Assembly (NCBI RefSeq): GCF_002209485.1
Contig: NZ_NJIX01000004.1
Span: 434,001-498,000, forward strand
Direction: 5' to 3'
DNA from: Achromobacter sp. HZ34
GTDB lineage: Bacteria > Pseudomonadota > Gammaproteobacteria > Burkholderiales > Burkholderiaceae_B
DNA length: 64,000 bases
Position 1 is the first letter of the stretch, and the number at the start of each line of letters is the position of its first letter. This document shows, piece after piece, positions 44,502 through 53,545 of the stretch. The notes under the pieces are model-generated. The model searched no databases, was not told where the DNA came from, and saw only the letters and a list, made by a program, of their open reading frames with translations. A program made the translations under genes and the position numbers.

Positions 44502-46090
44502 GCGCCGCGGCCCAGGCTTCCGCGCAGGGCCCGGCCGGCTGGAAGCCGCAGTCCAATCCCTGGACCATCGCCGTCGTGGTGACGATGGCGGCATTCATGG
44601 AGGTGCTCGACACCACCATCGTCAATGTCTCGCTGCCGCATATCGCCGGCACCATGTCGGCCAGCTACGACGAAGCCACCTGGACGCTGACTTCCTATCT
44701 GGTGGCCAATGGCGTGGTGTTGCCCATCTCCGGATTCCTGTCGCGCACCCTGGGACGCAAGCGCTATTTCCTGATCTGCATCATCGCCTTCACCGCCTGC
44801 TCCTTTCTATGCGGCATCGCCACCAACCTGGGCGAGCTGATCGTGTTCCGCATGCTGCAGGGCTTTTTCGGTGGCGGCCTGCAGCCGTGCCAGCAGTCCA
44901 TCATCCTGGACACCTTCCCGCCGTCGCAGCGGGGACGCGCGTTTTCCGTGTCGGCGGTGGCCATCGTGGTGGCGCCGGTGCTGGGCCCGACCCTGGGCGG
45001 CTGGATCACCGACAACTTTTCCTGGCGCTGGGTCTTCCTGATCAATGTGCCGATCGGCGCGTTGACGGCGCTGGCGGTGATGCAGGTGGTGGAGGATCCG
45101 CCCTGGCAGAAGCCGGTGCCCAAGGGCAAGCGCCATATCGATCTGCCCGGCATCGGATTGATCGCACTGGGCCTGGGCTGCCTGCAGGTGATGCTGGACC
45201 GGGGCGAGGACGAGGACTGGTTCAGTTCGAATTTCATCTGCACGTTCGCGGTACTGGCCGTGCTGGGACTGGTGGGCGCGGTGCTGTGGCTGTTGTACGC
45301 AAAGCGGCCGGTGGTGGACCTGAGGGTGATGCGGGACCGCAACTTTGCCCTGGGCTGCGTCACCATCGCCGCCTTTGCCGCGGTGCTGTACGGCAGCTCG
45401 GTGCTGATTCCGCAGCTTGCGCAGCAGCAGTTGGGCTATACCGCCACCCTGGCGGGGCTGGTGCTGTCGCCGGGGGCATTGCTGATCGTCTTCACGATTC
45501 CCATCGTCGGCAAGATCATGCCAAAAGTGGAGACGCGGCATCTGATCGCCTTCGGCTTTTTCCTGCTGGGGACGGCACTCCTGTATTCGCGCCATCTGGT
45601 GCCGGACATCGACTTCCGCACGCTGATGTTCATGCGCATGGCGCAGTCCTTCGGGCTCGCTTTTCTGTTCGTGCCCACCAGTACGCTGGCGTATGTGTCG
45701 CTGCCCCAGGAACTGAACGACGATGCCGCCGCCTTGTTCACGATGTTCCGCAATGTGGCGGGGTCCATCGGCATCTCGCTGGCCACGGCCGGCATACGGG
45801 AACGGATGCAGGTCCGCATGGCGCACATGTCGGAACATATGTCGCCCTTGTCGCAGCAGTATCAGGAGACGGTGCAGCGGATCGGCCAGGCCTTGCGCGA
45901 CTATACCGGGGCCGTCGGTGACCAGACCCAGGCAGCGACAGGGCATATGTACCAGACCTTCGTTTCGCAAGCCACGATACTGGCGTACATCGACATTTTC
46001 GCGATATGCGGGATTTTTGCCTTCTGCTTCATCCCGCTGACTTTCCTTTTCTCGTCCACGAAGGCCGCGGGCGGCGCGGCGGGACATTGA
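44498..46090 (+). CDS. DHA2-family MFS multidrug efflux pump (EmrB/QacA type, 14 TM)
   Basis: Inner-membrane proton-driven drug exporter of 530 aa. The first helix carries motif D1 (AAFMEVLDTTIVNVSLPHIAG), and GFLSRTLGRKRYFL is motif A. The proline/glycine-rich helix VLGPTLGGWITDNFSWRWVF is motif C of drug antiporters. About 14 hydrophobic segments are visible. It lies between the adaptor and the outer-membrane lipoprotein genes, so the three form a tripartite pump. Its substrates are unknown. Confidence 0.94.
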   Translation: MSAAAQASAQGPAGWKPQSNPWTIAVVVTMAAFMEVLDTTIVNVSLPHIAGTMSASYDEATWTLTSYLVANGVVLPISGFLSRTLGRKRYFLICIIAFTACSFLCGIATNLGELIVFRMLQGFFGGGLQPCQQSIILDTFPPSQRGRAFSVSAVAIVVAPVLGPTLGGWITDNFSWRWVFLINVPIGALTALAVMQVVEDPPWQKPVPKGKRHIDLPGIGLIALGLGCLQVMLDRGEDEDWFSSNFICTFAVLAVLGLVGAVLWLLYAKRPVVDLRVMRDRNFALGCVTIAAFAAVLYGSSVLIPQLAQQQLGYTATLAGLVLSPGALLIVFTIPIVGKIMPKVETRHLIAFGFFLLGTALLYSRHLVPDIDFRTLMFMRMAQSFGLAFLFVPTSTLAYVSLPQELNDDAAALFTMFRNVAGSIGISLATAGIRERMQVRMAHMSEHMSPLSQQYQETVQRIGQALRDYTGAVGDQTQAATGHMYQTFVSQATILAYIDIFAICGIFAFCFIPLTFLFSSTKAAGGAAGH

Positions 46091-46092
46091 AC

Positions 46093-47865
46093 ATGGCGCG
46101 CCGGATGATGAATGTTGAGGATATTTCGATTAGGCGCGCCGGGCATCCGCGCACGGACGCTGCGCCGGCCCTGGCGGGGCTCGCTCGCGCAGTTCGGCTG
46201 GCCGGGCTGATTGGCGCGGCGCTGCTTTGCGCCGCCTGCACCGTCGGTCCCGATTTCAAGTCGCCCGACGCGGGGACCCCGGCCGATTACGCTGACCGGC
46301 AACGCGCACCGCAGCCGCCGGTAGCGTCGGTCACGCAGAACACCGATCCCGATCCGCAGTGGTGGCATGGCTTCAACGATCCCGTGCTGGATTCACTGAT
46401 AGACCGGGCCATCGCGGGCAACCTGACGCTGCGCCAGGCGGTGCTGCGCATCGTCGCCGCGCGCCAGCAGGCGCGCGCGGCAGGCGCTCGCGGCCTGCCG
46501 CAGATCAATGGCACGGGCAGCTATACGTATCAGAAGCTGGGTGCGAAAGGCATACTGGAATCGCGCGGCATACCGGGCAAGATCGATCGATTGGGTGACG
46601 CGGATTCGCCCTTGAACGACATCGCGCCCGATGCCGGCGCGCAGGCGTCGAGCGCCGGCAAGCAGTTCCTGGATGAAGTGGACAAGCCGGTGAATCTGTA
46701 CATGCTGGGCGTGGACGCCAGCTGGGAGCTGGACCTGTTCGGCCGCGTGCGGCGCGGCGTCGAAGCCGCCAATGCGCAGACCGAATCCGCGCTGGAAGAC
46801 CGCAACGATGCCCTGGTGTCCCTGGAGGCCGAGGTGGCGCGCACGTACGCGACGCTGCGCGGGGCGCAGCTGCTGGACAGCATCGCGCGCGAAGAGGTGC
46901 GCGTTTCCCAGGATACCTTGGACCTGACCCGCAGCCGCCAGCAATCCGGGCTGGCCAGCCAGACCGATGTCGAACGCGCCGATGCGCAACTGGGCGCCGT
47001 GGCGGCGCAGTTGCCGCAATTCGAGCAGCAGGCGGCGCAGGCGCTGAATGCGCTGGCGCTGTTGCTGGGCCAGCCGCCCGGCACGCTGGACGCCGAATTA
47101 TCTTCGGCGGGCGGCGTGCCACCCGTGCCGCCTGTCGTACCGGTGGGTCTGCCGGCCAGCCTGGCCCGGCGGCGGCCCGATATCCGTCGCGCCGAAGCCG
47201 ACCTGCATGCCGCTACCGCGCAGGTGGGAGAGTCCATTGCCGAGCTCTTCCCGGATTTGTCCTTGACGGGGCAATTCGGTTTTCGCGCGACGCAGGCCAG
47301 TTACCTGACGCGATGGGCCAGCCATTTCTATTCGGTCGGGCCGCAGGTCAGCCTCCCCATCTTCCAAGGTGGCGCCTTGCGGGCGCAGGTGGCCATCGCC
47401 AAGGCCGACCAGGCCGCCAGCGTATTGAATTACCGCCAGACCGTGCTATCGGCGCTGCGCGACGTCGACGATGCGCTGGTGCGCTATCGCACCGACCAGG
47501 CGCGCCAGGCCACGCTGCAACGCGTGACCGACGCCAATGCCCGCGCCTTCGACCTGGCGCGCAACGGCTGGCGCAACGGCCTGAACAGCTTCATCGACGT
47601 ACTCGATACCGAGCGTCAACTGAGCGACAGCCGCGTCCAGCTGGCCCAGCAGCAGGTACAGGTCACCACCGATCTGGTGGCGCTGTACAAGTCGCTGGGC
47701 GGCGGCTGGCAGGGCCACGAGATCGATCCGGCGCGGCTGGGCGACGCTGCCGTGCAGACCGAGGCGGCGTTGCTTGCCGGTGAGGGCGCGCCAAAGCGCG
47801 AAGATGGCAAGGACGTTACAGCGCCACCGCGCGTCATCGAGGGTGCGCCTGGATCCGTGCGTTGA
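46093..47865 (+). CDS. Outer membrane efflux lipoprotein (NodT/OprM family)
   Basis: TolC-like outer-membrane channel of the tripartite pump. From the ATG at 46093 it is 590 aa; the signal peptide ends at a lipobox-like LLCAAC with the lipidated Cys at 49. Two outer membrane efflux protein repeats follow (WWHGFNDPVLDSLIDRAIAGNLTL; SLARRRPDIRRAEADLHAATAQVG), the hallmark of the family. A downstream start at 46105 or 46108 is possible. It follows the MFS gene by 2 bp. The C-terminus has an unusual charged extension ending VIEGAPGSVR. Confidence 0.93.
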   Translation: MARRMMNVEDISIRRAGHPRTDAAPALAGLARAVRLAGLIGAALLCAACTVGPDFKSPDAGTPADYADRQRAPQPPVASVTQNTDPDPQWWHGFNDPVLDSLIDRAIAGNLTLRQAVLRIVAARQQARAAGARGLPQINGTGSYTYQKLGAKGILESRGIPGKIDRLGDADSPLNDIAPDAGAQASSAGKQFLDEVDKPVNLYMLGVDASWELDLFGRVRRGVEAANAQTESALEDRNDALVSLEAEVARTYATLRGAQLLDSIAREEVRVSQDTLDLTRSRQQSGLASQTDVERADAQLGAVAAQLPQFEQQAAQALNALALLLGQPPGTLDAELSSAGGVPPVPPVVPVGLPASLARRRPDIRRAEADLHAATAQVGESIAELFPDLSLTGQFGFRATQASYLTRWASHFYSVGPQVSLPIFQGGALRAQVAIAKADQAASVLNYRQTVLSALRDVDDALVRYRTDQARQATLQRVTDANARAFDLARNGWRNGLNSFIDVLDTERQLSDSRVQLAQQQVQVTTDLVALYKSLGGGWQGHEIDPARLGDAAVQTEAALLAGEGAPKREDGKDVTAPPRVIEGAPGSVR

Positions 47866-47947
47866 ATCGGGGTCCGGACACAAGCTCCTTGCGCTGGACC
47901 GTCTGCCTCCCCGGCTGTTACAAAGGCGGGAGCTAGGGAGGCTGCGC

Positions 47948-48904
47948 ATGAAACTGGTTTGCTGGAATATCCAATGGGGCCGCGGCTGCGACGGGCGGGT
48001 CGATCTGGGGCGTATCGTCAGCGAGGCCAGGCGGCTGGCGGATTTCGATGTCCTGTGCCTGCAGGAAGTGAGCCGGGGATTCGACACGCGGCAGCCGGCG
48101 GATGGGGACGCGGAGGGTGGCGCAGGCCTGTCCGGCCGTACAGGTTCGGATCGAAGCGATAGCGTCGGGCTGCCCGGCGGCACGGGCTCAGACCAGTTCG
48201 CCGAACTCGCCAGCTTGTTGCCCGGCTACACCGTCCTGGACGGCGTGGCCGTGGACCTGCCGGCGGCAGTGGCCGGGGCGCCGCGCCGGCATTTCGGCAA
48301 TGCCATCATCACGCGTCTGCCCGTGCGCCAGGTATGGCGCCACAGCCTGCCATGGCCGGCCGATCCTGGCGTGCCGTCCATGCCCCGCATCGCGCTGGAG
48401 GCGGTGATCGATAGCGGAAAGGGCCTGGTGCGCGTGATCACCACGCATCTGGAGTACTACTCGGAGCAACAGCGCCTGGCGCAGGTGGAATCCTTGCGCG
48501 TCATGCACGCCGAAGCTTGCGCCCATGCGCGCAGGCCGGCGCCGCTGGAGAAGCCGGGCACGCCGTTCGCCGCGACGAATCGGCCGTCAGCCGCCATCCT
48601 GTGCGGCGATTTCAATAGCGCGGCGGGTGACAGCGCCTATACGCGCATGGTGGCGCCCATGCCGTCCACCGCGGGCGCGCCCGACTTTTACGATGCGTGG
48701 CTGCTGAAGCATCCCGGTCCGGTGGCTGGTCCCGAGCGCGCGCCCACCACGGGCGTGTACGACCACGAGCAATGGGCCGATGGCCCTTTCCCTTGCGATT
48801 TCTTCTTCGTTACGGCCGATCTGGCGGAACGGGTGGCGCGCTGCGAAGTGGATTTGCAAAGCGACGCATCGGAGCACCAACCCATGCTGTTGGAACTGCA
48901 CTGA
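47948..48904 (+). CDS. Endonuclease/exonuclease/phosphatase family protein
   Basis: A 318-aa member of the EEP (DNase I-like) metal-dependent hydrolase superfamily. From MKLVCWNIQWGRGCDGRVDL it shows the family motifs in order: N in CWNIQ, the catalytic Glu in LCLQEV, FGNAIITR, THLEYYS, CGDFNS, and the final His in SEHQPML. A Gly/Ser/Asp-rich insertion (about 55-82) with two GTGSD repeats follows the first motifs. The substrate is unknown: DNA, RNA or phospho-compounds are all possible. It is not part of the pump by function. Its stop abuts the acylase start (no gap), so the two are co-translated. Confidence 0.87.
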   Translation: MKLVCWNIQWGRGCDGRVDLGRIVSEARRLADFDVLCLQEVSRGFDTRQPADGDAEGGAGLSGRTGSDRSDSVGLPGGTGSDQFAELASLLPGYTVLDGVAVDLPAAVAGAPRRHFGNAIITRLPVRQVWRHSLPWPADPGVPSMPRIALEAVIDSGKGLVRVITTHLEYYSEQQRLAQVESLRVMHAEACAHARRPAPLEKPGTPFAATNRPSAAILCGDFNSAAGDSAYTRMVAPMPSTAGAPDFYDAWLLKHPGPVAGPERAPTTGVYDHEQWADGPFPCDFFFVTADLAERVARCEVDLQSDASEHQPMLLELH

Positions 48905-51604
48905 ATGCGCGAGATGGAGCCGGGGGACGGTAAGCCGTCCCACACTGAAGCGCGCGCGGCATCGTTGCCGGCCGGCGAACCGCGCGCCTTCGATCATGCG
49001 ACCAACGTGGCCGGGACGACGGTGCCACGGCGTGGCAAGTGGCGGCGGCGCACCCTGGGAACGCTGGCGACGCTCGTGCTGTTGGGAATCATCGTCGTGC
49101 TGGCGGGCTGGGGCTACCTGCACGCCAGCCTGCCGCGGCTGGACGGCGCGGTCGCGACGGCCGGGCTGACGGGTTCGGCGCGTATCGAACGCGACGGCCA
49201 AGGCGTGGTGACGGTAACGGCGTCGAACCGCCTGGACCTGGCGTATGCCACGGGCTACGCCCATGGCCAGGACCGGCTGTTCCAGATGGACCTGCTGCGC
49301 CGTGTCGCGGCGGGGGAGCTGGCGGCCTTGGTCGGGTCGGACGCGGTGCCGCTGGATCGGCGCAATCGCCTGCATCGCTTCCGCGCCCGTGCCCAGGCCG
49401 CCTACGGCGCACTGGGTGCCGACCAGCAGGCGCTGCTGCGACGTTATGCGGATGGTGTCAACGCGGCCGCCCAGGCCAACCGCGCGCGGCCCTTCGAATA
49501 TGCGCTGTTACGCAGCAAGCCCGAACCCTGGCGGCCGGAGGACACGCTGCTGGTGGTCGATGCCATGTACCTGGATTTGCAGTCTGGCGAGATTTCACGG
49601 ACGCTGGGGCGAGGCCTGTTGCGCGACACCGTGCCGCCGGATCTGCTGGCGTTCCTGACGCCAGGCAGCAGCGACATCGATGCCCCGCTCGACCATGTGG
49701 CGATGACGGTTGCGCCGCTGACGGTGCCCGCCACGCGGCCCGACTGGCTGGACGGTCCGGTTTCGACCAGCCGCAGCGGGCCTGCTTCAACGTCCGGCGC
49801 GTTCGGCGCCACGATTGCGCAGGCGATGCAGGCGGGGGCGGCGGACAATGCGGCGGTCGGCAGCAACGGCTTCGCGGTGGATGGCGCGCATGGTGCCGAT
49901 GGGCGCGCCATGGTCGCCAACGATATGCATCTGGGCCTGGGTCTGCCCAACATCTGGTATCGCCTGACGCTGGTGCTGCAGGGCGCGGACGGCAAGCCGG
50001 AACGGCGGATTTCCGGTGTCAGCCTGCCAGGCGCGCCGTTGGTGGTCGCCGGCAGCAATGGCGACGTGGCTTGGGGCTATACGAATAGCTATGGGCATTA
50101 CGTCGATCTGGTGCGCGTCGAACGTGACCCGCAGAATCCGCGGCGTTATCGCGATGCCGATGGGCGCTGGCGCCTTGCCGAAGAACACGTCGAGACCATC
50201 GCCGTGCGGGGTGGCGAGTCCGTGCGCCTGAGCGTGCGGGAGACGCCCTGGGGGCCCTTGTTCCGCAGCGGCGATGCGTCTTATGCCATCCGGTGGGTGG
50301 CGTATCTGCCGAGCGCCGCGGACCTTGGCCTGATGGCGATGGAGCAGGCCCGCGATCTGCCGCAAGCGCTGGCAGTGGCGCAGCGGGCTGGCGTGCCTAC
50401 GCAGAACATCCTGGTGGCCGACCGCCACGGCCGCATAGGCTGGACCCTGGCCGGTCCGCTGCCGGCATCCGTGCTCGATCCGCAAGGCTACCCCGTGCCG
50501 GCCTCCGAACTCGGTTCACGGGCGCGTCTTCGATCGGATGCGGACGCAGGGGCTGCCGCAACGGCCGATGCGGCCAATGGGCATAGGCAAGGACAAGGGC
50601 AGGGGCAAGACGCATACGATGCATTACGTCGTCTTGCACCGGCGAATTATCCGGTGGTGATGGACCCCGCGGCCGGCCGCCTGTGGACGGCCAATAGTAC
50701 GCAGCTGGGCGATGCCGCCATGCAGGCGCGCATCGGCGATGGGGGCGCGGATGTCGGCACGCGCAGCAGGCAGATCCGCGACGACCTGCTCGCACGGCCT
50801 TCCAGCAAGGAAAGCGATCTGCTGGCGGTCCAGCTGGACGATCGAGCGCGCTGGATGCAGCCTTGGCGCGACCTTCTGATGGCAACGCTGGACGCCCAGG
50901 CGGTCGCGGATCATCCGCAACGGGCCGAGATGGCGCGCCTGGTGGCGGACTGGAATGGCCGTGCCGACGTCGACGCCGTGGGCTATACGCTGGTGCGCGA
51001 TTTTCGCGACGCGGTGTACCAGGCCTGGTTCGGCGGCCTCGAAATACGCCTGGCCTCGCGCACCCTCGTGGATCGGCAAGCTGGCCGGCTGGCCTGGCCG
51101 CTCACGTTCGGGCGCACGTCATCGCGGCTGGAGGCCGTCATGCAGGCGCTGATGCGTGAGCACGCGTGGGTGCCGCGGCGCTACGGCGACTGGCGGACAT
51201 TCATGCTGGCGATGGCGGACGAGGTTATCGACGACGAAACGCGGTCCGGCGGATTGGCGCAGGCCCGCTGGGGCGACCGCAATCGCCTGGCCCTGGCACA
51301 TCCCTTCGCCCGTCTGCTGCCTGCCGGCTTGTCGAATTGGCTGGCGGCGCCCGCCACGCCCATGCCCGGCGACCTGCATCTGGTGCGCGTCCAGCGTCCC
51401 GCGTTTGGGGCATCGGAGCGTTTCGTGGTGGCGCCGGGGCAGGAGCAACTGGGCATACTCCACATGCCGGGCGGCGCCTCGGGCCATCCCTTGTCGCCTT
51501 ACTACCTCGCCGGCAACGCCGCCTGGGTCGAAGGCCGGGCCACCCCGTTCCTGCCCGGCCCACCCGCCCACCGGCTGGACCTCAAGCCCATGAAACAGCC
51601 TTGA
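48905..51604 (+). CDS. Penicillin acylase family protein (Ntn hydrolase), N-terminally membrane anchored
   Basis: Self-processing amidase of the penicillin G acylase / acyl-homoserine lactone acylase family. Of 899 aa, residues 1-50 are a basic/polar cytoplasmic leader and about 51-69 form a membrane helix (LGTLATLVLLGIIVVLAGWG); the enzyme follows. The alpha chain has YAHGQDRLFQMDLLRRVAAGELA. The nucleophile Ser320, predicted new N-terminus of the beta chain, lies in GSNGFAV. The beta chain has NDMHLGLGLPNIWYR and a conserved Asn/Arg-rich core. The substrate (beta-lactam, AHL or other amide) cannot be told. It immediately follows the EEP gene and lies near the efflux operon. Confidence 0.9.
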   Translation: MREMEPGDGKPSHTEARAASLPAGEPRAFDHATNVAGTTVPRRGKWRRRTLGTLATLVLLGIIVVLAGWGYLHASLPRLDGAVATAGLTGSARIERDGQGVVTVTASNRLDLAYATGYAHGQDRLFQMDLLRRVAAGELAALVGSDAVPLDRRNRLHRFRARAQAAYGALGADQQALLRRYADGVNAAAQANRARPFEYALLRSKPEPWRPEDTLLVVDAMYLDLQSGEISRTLGRGLLRDTVPPDLLAFLTPGSSDIDAPLDHVAMTVAPLTVPATRPDWLDGPVSTSRSGPASTSGAFGATIAQAMQAGAADNAAVGSNGFAVDGAHGADGRAMVANDMHLGLGLPNIWYRLTLVLQGADGKPERRISGVSLPGAPLVVAGSNGDVAWGYTNSYGHYVDLVRVERDPQNPRRYRDADGRWRLAEEHVETIAVRGGESVRLSVRETPWGPLFRSGDASYAIRWVAYLPSAADLGLMAMEQARDLPQALAVAQRAGVPTQNILVADRHGRIGWTLAGPLPASVLDPQGYPVPASELGSRARLRSDADAGAAATADAANGHRQGQGQGQDAYDALRRLAPANYPVVMDPAAGRLWTANSTQLGDAAMQARIGDGGADVGTRSRQIRDDLLARPSSKESDLLAVQLDDRARWMQPWRDLLMATLDAQAVADHPQRAEMARLVADWNGRADVDAVGYTLVRDFRDAVYQAWFGGLEIRLASRTLVDRQAGRLAWPLTFGRTSSRLEAVMQALMREHAWVPRRYGDWRTFMLAMADEVIDDETRSGGLAQARWGDRNRLALAHPFARLLPAGLSNWLAAPATPMPGDLHLVRVQRPAFGASERFVVAPGQEQLGILHMPGGASGHPLSPYYLAGNAAWVEGRATPFLPGPPAHRLDLKPMKQP

Positions 51605-51645
51605 GCCTGTGGCGGCCAGAATCAGGACCGCAACCGCGTGTGTAG

Positions 51646-51675
51646 AAAAAGGTCTCCCACTAAAGTGGGAGACCT
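51646..51675 (-). terminator. Terminator of the IclR gene, also between it and the acylase gene
   Basis: A perfect 11-bp stem AGGTCTCCCAC / GTGGGAGACCT with a TAAA loop and a run of five A to the left, giving T's on the minus strand. It lies just past the end of the IclR gene (51686) and 42 bp after the acylase stop, between convergent genes. Confidence 0.8.
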
Positions 51676-51685
51676 TGACAATCCA

Positions 51686-52471
51686 CTACCTGCGCCGCAG
51701 CGCCTGGTTGATCTGCTCCGCCGCCGCGCGCAGGGGCGGCAGGAAGGCCGCCAGCATCTCGTCGCGTGTGTAGCGGCTGGCGTGGCCGCTGACGTTCATG
51801 GCGGCGATGACTTTGCCGGCGCGGTCGATCACCGGTACGGCGACCGACTGCAAACCGGGCTCCAGCTCGCGCTCGACGCAGGCATAGCCCTGCTCGCGTA
51901 CTTGCGCGATGACGCGCTTGAGGGCGGCGGCATCGGTGACGGTTTCGCCCGTATACGCGGCGCGCGGCGTATTCGCCAGCAACTGCTCCAGGTCCGCTTC
52001 ACTCAAGCCGGCCAGCAGCACGCGTCCCATGGAGGTCACCCACGCAGGCAGCCGGCTGCCCACCGCCAGGTTGATGCTCATCACCTTGTGCGCCGCCAGC
52101 CGCAGGATGTAGACGATGTCCGCGCCGTCCAGCACCGCCACCGAACAGGACTCGCGCGTGGCCTGGGCCACGGACTCCATATAAGGCAATGCCAGGTTCC
52201 ACAGCGGCGTGGCCGACAGATAGGCGTAGCCCAGGTCCAGGATGCGCGGCGTCAGCGTGAAGCGGCGGTCGTCCATGCGCACGTAGCCCAGGTGCTCCAG
52301 CGTCAGCAGGATGCGGCGCGCCCCGGCGCGGGTCAGTCCGGTGCGGGCGGCCACTTCGCTCAAGGTCATCTGCGGCGTTTCCGGTCCGAAGGCACGGATG
52401 ACCGCCAGGCCACGGGCAAAGGATTGCACGTAGGAATCGCTGGGCTGCTGCGGGACATCCAGGTCGGTCAT
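51686..52471 (-). CDS. IclR family transcriptional regulator (PcaR-like)
   Basis: Probable regulator of the adjacent pcaIJ genes. From the ATG at 52471 it is 261 aa (a GTG start at 52483 would add four residues). The N-terminal winged HTH (MTLSEVAARTGLTRAGARRILLTLEHLGYV, about 35-65) is followed by an effector domain with LGYAYLSA, TSMGRVLLAGL, GYACVERELEPGLQSVAVPV and AAMNVSGHASRY, characteristic of the PcaR/PcaU/PobR branch. Two matching palindromes lie in the divergent 384-bp promoter region. The effector is probably beta-ketoadipate or a relative, by analogy. Confidence 0.9.
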   Translation of the reverse strand: MTDLDVPQQPSDSYVQSFARGLAVIRAFGPETPQMTLSEVAARTGLTRAGARRILLTLEHLGYVRMDDRRFTLTPRILDLGYAYLSATPLWNLALPYMESVAQATRESCSVAVLDGADIVYILRLAAHKVMSINLAVGSRLPAWVTSMGRVLLAGLSEADLEQLLANTPRAAYTGETVTDAAALKRVIAQVREQGYACVERELEPGLQSVAVPVIDRAGKVIAAMNVSGHASRYTRDEMLAAFLPPLRAAAEQINQALRRR

Positions 52472-52611
52472 AGGCGGGGGCACTCGTCGGGTTGGGGTTG
52501 GGGCGATGCTGACGCTTCAGGAACACGGGCCGGACAGCCGCCTTGCCAGCCAGTCATGTGTTCACCCTGAGGACACTGATTCTTGACACAGGGTGGACAG
52601 GCATGGAAGAT

Positions 52612-52645
52612 GTTCGATTATAGAACCAAAGTTCGCTATTAGAAC
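52612..52645. promoter_or_regulatory. Double operator of the IclR regulator, overlapping its own promoter
   Basis: Two 15-bp imperfect palindromes, GTTCGATTATAGAAC (52612-52626) and GTTCGCTATTAGAAC (52631-52645), are spaced 19 bp centre to centre. They resemble the GTTCGATAATCGCAC site bound by Pseudomonas PcaR. On the minus strand TATAAT (52617-52622) inside the first palindrome is a probable -10 of the IclR gene, so autorepression is likely. Confidence 0.75.
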
Positions 52646-52855
52646 AAACGCTTGGTCCCCTGGCCTGTACCCGTGGTCTGTTCCACCGGTTACGCGCGGG
52701 TGGTGAACGGCGTCGGAGACAAGCTGCCTGGCCCTGCCGGGGCAGCGAACCTGATGACGCTTACACCTGACCCGCAGTCCTGGCGCAGGCCGGACTGCCG
52801 ATAGCAAACCGCGGATCGACAGCTTTATTTCTCCTCTTGGACAAGCAGGATAGCG

Positions 52856-53545
52856 ATGATCTCGAAAATCGTTGATAGCGCGGCCGCCGCCGTGGCCGAC
52901 GTGCCGGACGGCGCGACCATCATGATCGGCGGCTTCGGCCCGGCCGGCCAGCCCATGGAATTGATCGATGCCCTCCTGGCGCAAGGCGCCAAGGATCTGG
53001 TCATCATCAATAACAACGCCGGCAACGGCACCACCGGCCTGGCCGCCCTGCTGGGCGCCAACCGCGTGCGCAAAATCATTTGCTCCTTCCCGCGCCAGAC
53101 CGACTCGCAGATCTTCGACGGCCTGTATCGTGCCGGCAAGATCGAGCTGGAACTGGTGCCGCAAGGCAACCTGGCCGAGCGTATCCGCGCCGCCGGCGCC
53201 GGCATCGCCGGCTTTTTCTCGCCCACCGGCTACGGCACGCCGCTGGCCGAAGGCAAGGAAACGCGCGAGATCAACGGCCGCCATTACGTGCTGGAATCTC
53301 CTCTGCATGCCGACTACGCCCTGATCAAGGCGCTGCAGGCCGACCGCTGGGGCAACCTGGTCTATCGCAAGACGGCGCGCAACTTCGGGCCCATCATGGC
53401 CACCGCGGCGCGCGTGGCCGTGGCCCAGGTCAATGAAGTGGTCGAACTGGGCAGCCTGGACCCCGAAGCCATCGTCACCCCCGGAATATTCGTGCAGCGC
53501 GTGGTCGAGATCGATGCCGCGCCCGCCGGCAAGGAGCAAGCATGA
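52856..53545 (+). CDS. pcaI: 3-oxoadipate CoA-transferase subunit A
   Basis: Alpha subunit of the succinyl-CoA:3-oxoadipate CoA-transferase of the beta-ketoadipate pathway. The 229-aa family I CoA-transferase subunit starts MISKIVDSAAAAVADVPDGA and has the conserved IMIGGFGPAGQPMELIDALL, NNAGNGTTGLAAL, CSFPRQTDSQIFD, and FSPTGYGTPLAEGKETREI, closely matching PcaI proteins in pattern. It overlaps the beta subunit by 4 bp. The other pca genes are not adjacent. A role with other 3-oxoacids (ScoA-like) is less likely given the neighbouring PcaR-type regulator. Confidence 0.88.
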   Translation: MISKIVDSAAAAVADVPDGATIMIGGFGPAGQPMELIDALLAQGAKDLVIINNNAGNGTTGLAALLGANRVRKIICSFPRQTDSQIFDGLYRAGKIELELVPQGNLAERIRAAGAGIAGFFSPTGYGTPLAEGKETREINGRHYVLESPLHADYALIKALQADRWGNLVYRKTARNFGPIMATAARVAVAQVNEVVELGSLDPEAIVTPGIFVQRVVEIDAAPAGKEQA

